A DNA stretch of 64,000 nucleotides from Vibrio sp. RE88 (GTDB lineage: Bacteria > Pseudomonadota > Gammaproteobacteria > Enterobacterales > Vibrionaceae), in assembly GCF_013113835.1 (NCBI RefSeq), contig NZ_VTYQ01000008.1:62001-126000 (forward strand), given 5' to 3'. The position numbers and the translations under genes were made by a program. Below are positions 60,489-64,000 of this stretch, piece by piece; the first letter of the stretch is position 1, and each line of letters opens with the position of its first letter. The notes under the pieces were generated by a model. The model was given only the letters and a program-made list of their open reading frames with translations. It was not told where the DNA came from and did no database searches.

Positions 60489-60515
60489 CTTGGGTTTCTG
60501 CTCTCAGCCCCTCAT
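60489..60515 (+). promoter_or_regulatory. Sigma32 heat-shock promoter for groES-groEL
   Basis: CTTGGG (60489-60494), within CCCCTTG, and CCCCTCAT (60508-60515) are 13 bases apart. This agrees with the sigma32 pattern CTTGAA, 13-15 bases, CCCCATNT with few mismatches, and is much like the E. coli groE promoter. It lies 70 bases before groES. Confidence 0.7.
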
Positions 60516-60584
60516 ATAGACACTATTAGGCTGTTATAGCCATTCATCATGTCAAATATGGAAACTAATCAGGAGAGACGACCG

Positions 60585-60875
60585 ATGAACATTCGTCCAT
60601 TACACGACCGAGTTATCGTAGAACGCCAAGAAGTTGAGTCTAAATCAGCGGGTGGTATTGTTCTGACTGGTTCTGCTGCAGAGAAATCAACTCGCGGCGT
60701 AATTCTAGCTGTAGGTAAAGGCCGCATTCTAGAAAATGGCACTGTGATGCCACTGGACGTTAAAGTCGGCGACACAGTTATCTTCGCTGAAGGTTACGGT
60801 ACTAAGACTGAAAAAATTGACGGTAAAGAAGTACTAGTGATGTCTGAAAATGACATCATGGCGATCGTTGAGTAA
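60585..60875 (+). CDS. groES: GroES co-chaperonin
   Basis: A 96-residue heptameric lid of the GroEL chamber. It begins MNIRPLHDRVIVER and carries the mobile loop EVESKSAGGIVLTGSA (about 17-32) that binds GroEL. The start at 60585 is fixed by family length, with AGGAGAG 8 bases upstream. It is followed by groEL after 75 bases, under the sigma32-like promoter. Confidence 0.97.
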   Translation: MNIRPLHDRVIVERQEVESKSAGGIVLTGSAAEKSTRGVILAVGKGRILENGTVMPLDVKVGDTVIFAEGYGTKTEKIDGKEVLVMSENDIMAIVE

Positions 60876-60950
60876 TAGCAATCATTGAGTAATTTTTTGC
60901 TCAGATTCAGTTGAAAATCAAAACAAAGAATTTAGAAAAGGAAACTAAAG

Positions 60951-62597
60951 ATGGCTGCTAAAGACGTTAAATTTGGTAACGACGCACGCGTAAAAATGCT
61001 AGAGGGTGTAAACGTTCTGGCTGACGCGGTAAAAGTAACACTTGGCCCTAAAGGCCGTAACGTTGTTCTAGACAAATCTTTCGGTGCACCAACGATTACT
61101 AAAGATGGTGTATCTGTAGCGCGCGAAATTGAGCTTGAAGACAAGTTCCAAAACATGGGCGCACAAATGGTTAAAGAAGTAGCGTCTCAAGCGAATGATG
61201 CTGCGGGTGACGGTACAACTACAGCGACGGTACTTGCTCAGGCGATCGTAAATGAAGGTCTAAAAGCTGTTGCCGCTGGTATGAACCCAATGGATCTTAA
61301 GCGTGGTATCGACAAAGCGGTAATCGCTGCGGTTGAAGAACTTAAAGCACTGTCTGTTGAATGTGCTGATACCAAAGCGATTGCACAAGTAGGTACTATC
61401 TCTGCAAACTCAGATTCAAGCGTAGGTAACATCATTGCTGAAGCGATGGAAAAAGTAGGTCGTGATGGCGTTATCACGGTTGAAGAAGGTCAAGCTCTAC
61501 AAGATGAGCTAGATGTTGTTGAAGGTATGCAGTTCGACCGCGGTTACCTATCACCTTACTTCATCAACAATCAAGAAGCAGGGTCTGTTGATCTAGAAAA
61601 CCCATTCATTCTTCTGATCGACAAGAAAGTTTCTAACATCCGCGAACTTCTTCCTACTCTAGAAGCGGTAGCAAAAGCATCTCGTCCACTTCTGATCATT
61701 GCTGAAGATGTAGAAGGTGAAGCACTAGCAACTCTAGTGGTAAACAACATGCGTGGTATCGTGAAAGTGGCTGCTGTTAAAGCGCCAGGCTTCGGTGACC
61801 GCCGTAAAGCCATGCTTCAAGACATTGCTATCCTAACGGGTGGTACAGTGATTTCTGAAGAAGTGGGTCTGGAGCTAGAAAAAGTAGTTTTAGAAGACCT
61901 AGGTCAAGCAAAGCGTGTTGCTATCACTAAAGAAAACACAACTATCATCGATGGCATTGGTGAAGAAGCAATGATCTCTGGTCGTGTTGCTCAGATCCGT
62001 CAGCAAATCGAAGAAGCGACTTCAGACTACGACAAAGAGAAGCTACAGGAGCGCGTTGCTAAGCTAGCTGGTGGTGTTGCAGTAATCAAAGTTGGCGCTG
62101 CTACTGAAGTTGAAATGAAAGAGAAGAAAGACCGCGTAGAAGATGCGCTTCATGCAACTCGCGCTGCGGTTGAAGAAGGTGTTGTTGCTGGTGGTGGTGT
62201 AGCACTAATCCGCGCAGCTTCTAAGATCACTGAACTTCAAGGTGATAACGAAGAGCAAAACGTTGGTATCCGCGTTGCTCTACGTGCAATGGAAGCGCCT
62301 ATCCGTCAAATCACTACCAACGCAGGCGATGAAGAATCTGTGGTTGCGAACAACGTGAAAGGTGGTGAAGGTTCTTACGGTTACAATGCGGCAACTGGTG
62401 AGTACGGTGACATGCTTGAGATGGGTATCCTAGACCCAACAAAAGTAACTCGTTCTGCACTTCAGTTCGCGGCATCAGTTGCTGGCCTAATGATCACAAC
62501 AGAAGCAATGGTTACAGACCTACCTCAGAAAGATGCTCCTGCAATGCCTGATATGGGTGGCATGGGCGGTATGGGTGGAATGGGCGGTATGATGTAA
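60951..62597 (+). CDS. groEL: GroEL chaperonin
   Basis: A 548-residue ATP-dependent chaperonin that refolds proteins in its double-ring chamber with GroES. Signatures are AAKDVKFGNDAR at the N-terminus, GDGTTTATVLAQ (ATP site) and the C-terminal GGM repeats (GGMGGMGGM) that face the cavity. The length is equal to that of E. coli GroEL. Codon use is that of a highly expressed gene. Vibrio often have a second groESL on chromosome 2; this one has the standard GGM tail of the main copy. Confidence 0.98.
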   Translation: MAAKDVKFGNDARVKMLEGVNVLADAVKVTLGPKGRNVVLDKSFGAPTITKDGVSVAREIELEDKFQNMGAQMVKEVASQANDAAGDGTTTATVLAQAIVNEGLKAVAAGMNPMDLKRGIDKAVIAAVEELKALSVECADTKAIAQVGTISANSDSSVGNIIAEAMEKVGRDGVITVEEGQALQDELDVVEGMQFDRGYLSPYFINNQEAGSVDLENPFILLIDKKVSNIRELLPTLEAVAKASRPLLIIAEDVEGEALATLVVNNMRGIVKVAAVKAPGFGDRRKAMLQDIAILTGGTVISEEVGLELEKVVLEDLGQAKRVAITKENTTIIDGIGEEAMISGRVAQIRQQIEEATSDYDKEKLQERVAKLAGGVAVIKVGAATEVEMKEKKDRVEDALHATRAAVEEGVVAGGGVALIRAASKITELQGDNEEQNVGIRVALRAMEAPIRQITTNAGDEESVVANNVKGGEGSYGYNAATGEYGDMLEMGILDPTKVTRSALQFAASVAGLMITTEAMVTDLPQKDAPAMPDMGGMGGMGGMGGMM

Positions 62598-62623
62598 TCC
62601 CCCTGAGCTACTTCAGCCAAATA

Positions 62624-62649
62624 AAAACGGAGCCTTTAGGCTCCGTTTT
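62624..62649 (+). terminator. Intrinsic terminator after groEL
   Basis: AAAACGGAGCC (62624-62634), loop TTTA, then GGCTCCGTTTT (62639-62649). The 11-bp perfect stem has a T-run in both directions and also faces the reverse-strand glpX end. Confidence 0.92.
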
Positions 62650-62713
62650 CGTATCTGATGTTCTGTGATTACAGGGTAAGAAGCTTATCTACCCCAAGCA
62701 ACTCCAATAGATG

Positions 62714-63721
62714 CTAGAGAATAATCTCTCTTACTTCAGCGTCTTTGCGTTCAAGATAGTGAATGGACTTAATACGGCGAATGGTGCGGCAGCGGCCACG
62801 GATAAGCAGTGTTTCCGTAGTTGCAATGTTACCTTGGCGAGTGATGCCATCAAGCAGATCACCTTTAGTAATACCAGTTGCTGAGAAGACCACATTATCA
62901 CTCTTGGCCATGTCTTCCATGGTGAGTACGACATTTGCTTCTACACCCATTTCTTTGCAGCGTGTTAGCTCTGCTGTGCCGTAAATACGGTTCTCTTCCG
63001 TATCGCCTTTGACTTCATGACGAGGCAGTAAACGGCCATGCATGTCGCCATCCAGAGCGCGGATGACAGCTGCAGACACCACCCCTTCAGGAGCGCCGCC
63101 AATGCAGTACATCGCATCGACTTCGCTATCAGGCATACATGTCAGAATCGAAGCGGCCACATCGCCATCTGGAACTGCAAACACACGCACTCCCATCGCC
63201 TGCATCTCCCCAATCACTTGATCATGGCGCGGTTTAGCCAGCGTAATGACGACCAGCGTATCTAGTGTTTTATTCAACGCTTGAGCGATATTCTCTAGAT
63301 TGTCTTTCAGTGGCTTATTAAGGTCGATACAGCCTTTCGCACCTGGACCTACGACCAGCTTTTCCATGTACATGTCAGGTGCTTTTAGGAAGCTGCCTTT
63401 CTCACCTGCGGCGAGTACTGCTAACGCATTTGATTGCCCCATAGCTGTCATGCGCGTACCTTCAATTGGGTCGACTGCTATATCGACTTCATCACCGCCG
63501 ATTCCGACGTTTTCACCAATGTACAGCATAGGCGCATCATCAATCTCGCCTTCACCAATCACAATTTCACCACTGATATCGGTCTTGTTGAGCAAGATTC
63601 GCATCACTTCAACGGCAGCACCGTCAGCCGCATTTTTGTCACCACGCCCCAGCCATTTATAACCAGCCAATGCGGCGCCTTCTGTTACTCGGGAAAATGC
63701 CATTGCTAAATCGCGTTTCAT
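62714..63721 (-). CDS. glpX: Class II fructose-1,6-bisphosphatase
   Basis: Mn-dependent gluconeogenic enzyme that removes the 1-phosphate from fructose 1,6-bisphosphate. The 335-residue protein has D33 (KNAADGAAVE), the E57 region IGEGEIDDAPM, and the metal/phosphate motif DPIEGTR (84-90). N-terminal MKRDLAMAFSRVTEGAALAGY is the GlpX pattern. It is not with glpF-glpK here, so it appears to be a single-gene unit. Possible operators lie upstream. Confidence 0.96.
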   Translation of the reverse strand: MKRDLAMAFSRVTEGAALAGYKWLGRGDKNAADGAAVEVMRILLNKTDISGEIVIGEGEIDDAPMLYIGENVGIGGDEVDIAVDPIEGTRMTAMGQSNALAVLAAGEKGSFLKAPDMYMEKLVVGPGAKGCIDLNKPLKDNLENIAQALNKTLDTLVVITLAKPRHDQVIGEMQAMGVRVFAVPDGDVAASILTCMPDSEVDAMYCIGGAPEGVVSAAVIRALDGDMHGRLLPRHEVKGDTEENRIYGTAELTRCKEMGVEANVVLTMEDMAKSDNVVFSATGITKGDLLDGITRQGNIATTETLLIRGRCRTIRRIKSIHYLERKDAEVREIIL

Positions 63722-63783
63722 GATGACTCCAAATATAGAGAATAGGGGAATGAATTAAATGCGCAGGATTTTAACATAGTTGC

Positions 63784-63799
63784 AAGTAAACGTTTGCCA
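63784..63799 (-). promoter_or_regulatory. PurR-like (LacI-family) operator upstream of glpX
   Basis: On the reverse strand it reads TGGCAAACGTTTACTT, close to the PurR box ACGCAAACGTTTNCNT (only the first two positions differ) and similar to other LacI-family sites. It lies 63 bases before the glpX start, near a likely promoter. Binding by PurR itself is inferred. Confidence 0.4.
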
Positions 63800-63815
63800 T
63801 TTTCGCCTAGCGGAA

Positions 63816-63829
63816 TTGAACTTGATCAA
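63816..63829. promoter_or_regulatory. FNR-box-like palindrome
   Basis: TTGAA-CTTG-ATCAA matches the FNR consensus TTGAT-N4-ATCAA at 9 of 10 fixed bases. It is 95 bases upstream of glpX and could serve glpX or a divergent gene beyond the window end. The match may be chance. Bases 63830-64000 show no gene that I can support. Confidence 0.3.
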
Positions 63830-64000
63830 AATGAGGTGAAAATCGACAAAAAATTTGGCCTCATCGCTTCTCCGTCAGTGCATTGTCAATGTATGCTGTT
63901 TTTTTGACCGAATGGTGCGAAATATAGAATATAGGGCGTGTTTATCACTCTCTGCCTGAGTAGAATGAGGACATTAGGTGGAGAAAGCTCTTCACAATAA

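Noticed and set aside
1..64000. CRISPR arrays, tRNA or rRNA genes, prophage or integrase genes
   Set aside because: No regularly spaced repeats, no cloverleaf-like sequences with CCA ends and no integrase motifs were seen. The only mobile element is the IS3 relic.

Overview
The window looks like a chromosomal segment of a marine gamma-proteobacterium, most likely Vibrio (inference from gene order and protein resemblance; the species cannot be fixed from sequence alone). Housekeeping blocks of moderate G+C flank a visibly AT-rich surface-polysaccharide locus. Coding density is high. I see no tRNA, rRNA or CRISPR array.

Left flank (1-8.5 kb): the 3' end of rph, an attenuator-like hairpin and pyrE; a reverse-strand block slmA-lpxL-lpxM; coaBC; radC; rpmB-rpmG with a strong promoter and terminator; a small membrane protein; mutM; coaD.

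LPS core block (8.5-21.9 kb): a forward GT9 gene; reverse waaE-like and GT9 genes; forward kdkA and a GT25 gene; then a long reverse block read from hldD through a GT4 gene, waaL, an acyltransferase, waaF, a GT9 gene, a GT32 gene, waaA and another acyltransferase. A hairpin with a U-run lies between hldD and the rest of that block.

A decayed IS3-family element (21958-23166), still flanked by a 3-bp target duplication, separates the core block from the O-antigen or capsule locus (23.3-54.6 kb, all forward). The locus holds rmlBADC (dTDP-L-rhamnose); a pseudaminic-acid-type set (pseB, pseC, methyltransferase, aldo/keto reductase, SpsF-type cytidylyltransferase, class III aminotransferase, pseG, pseH, pseI); a second methyltransferase; a cassette of LicD, a LicC/CobD-like fusion and a ParB-fold protein that may make and attach phosphoethanolamine from serine; wzx, glycosyltransferases and wzy; gmd-fcl-gmm-manC-manB (GDP-L-fucose) followed by a manA relic; and a GT2 gene, a WbpV-like reductase, a small phosphoglycosyl transferase and a WbpM-like dehydratase (a probable UDP-QuiNAc initiation module). 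With waaL in the core block and wzz at 59.2 kb, a complete Wzx/Wzy-dependent pathway is present.

Right flank (54.6-64 kb): pssA, birA and murB on the reverse strand; a GNAT gene, a DUF3135 gene, wzz, groES and groEL on the forward strand; glpX on the reverse strand. The last 279 bases hold candidate operators but no gene I can support.

The most interesting parts are the putative serine-to-phosphoethanolamine cassette (35.9-38.8 kb), the unusual extra enzymes in the pseudaminic-acid set, and the manA relic.
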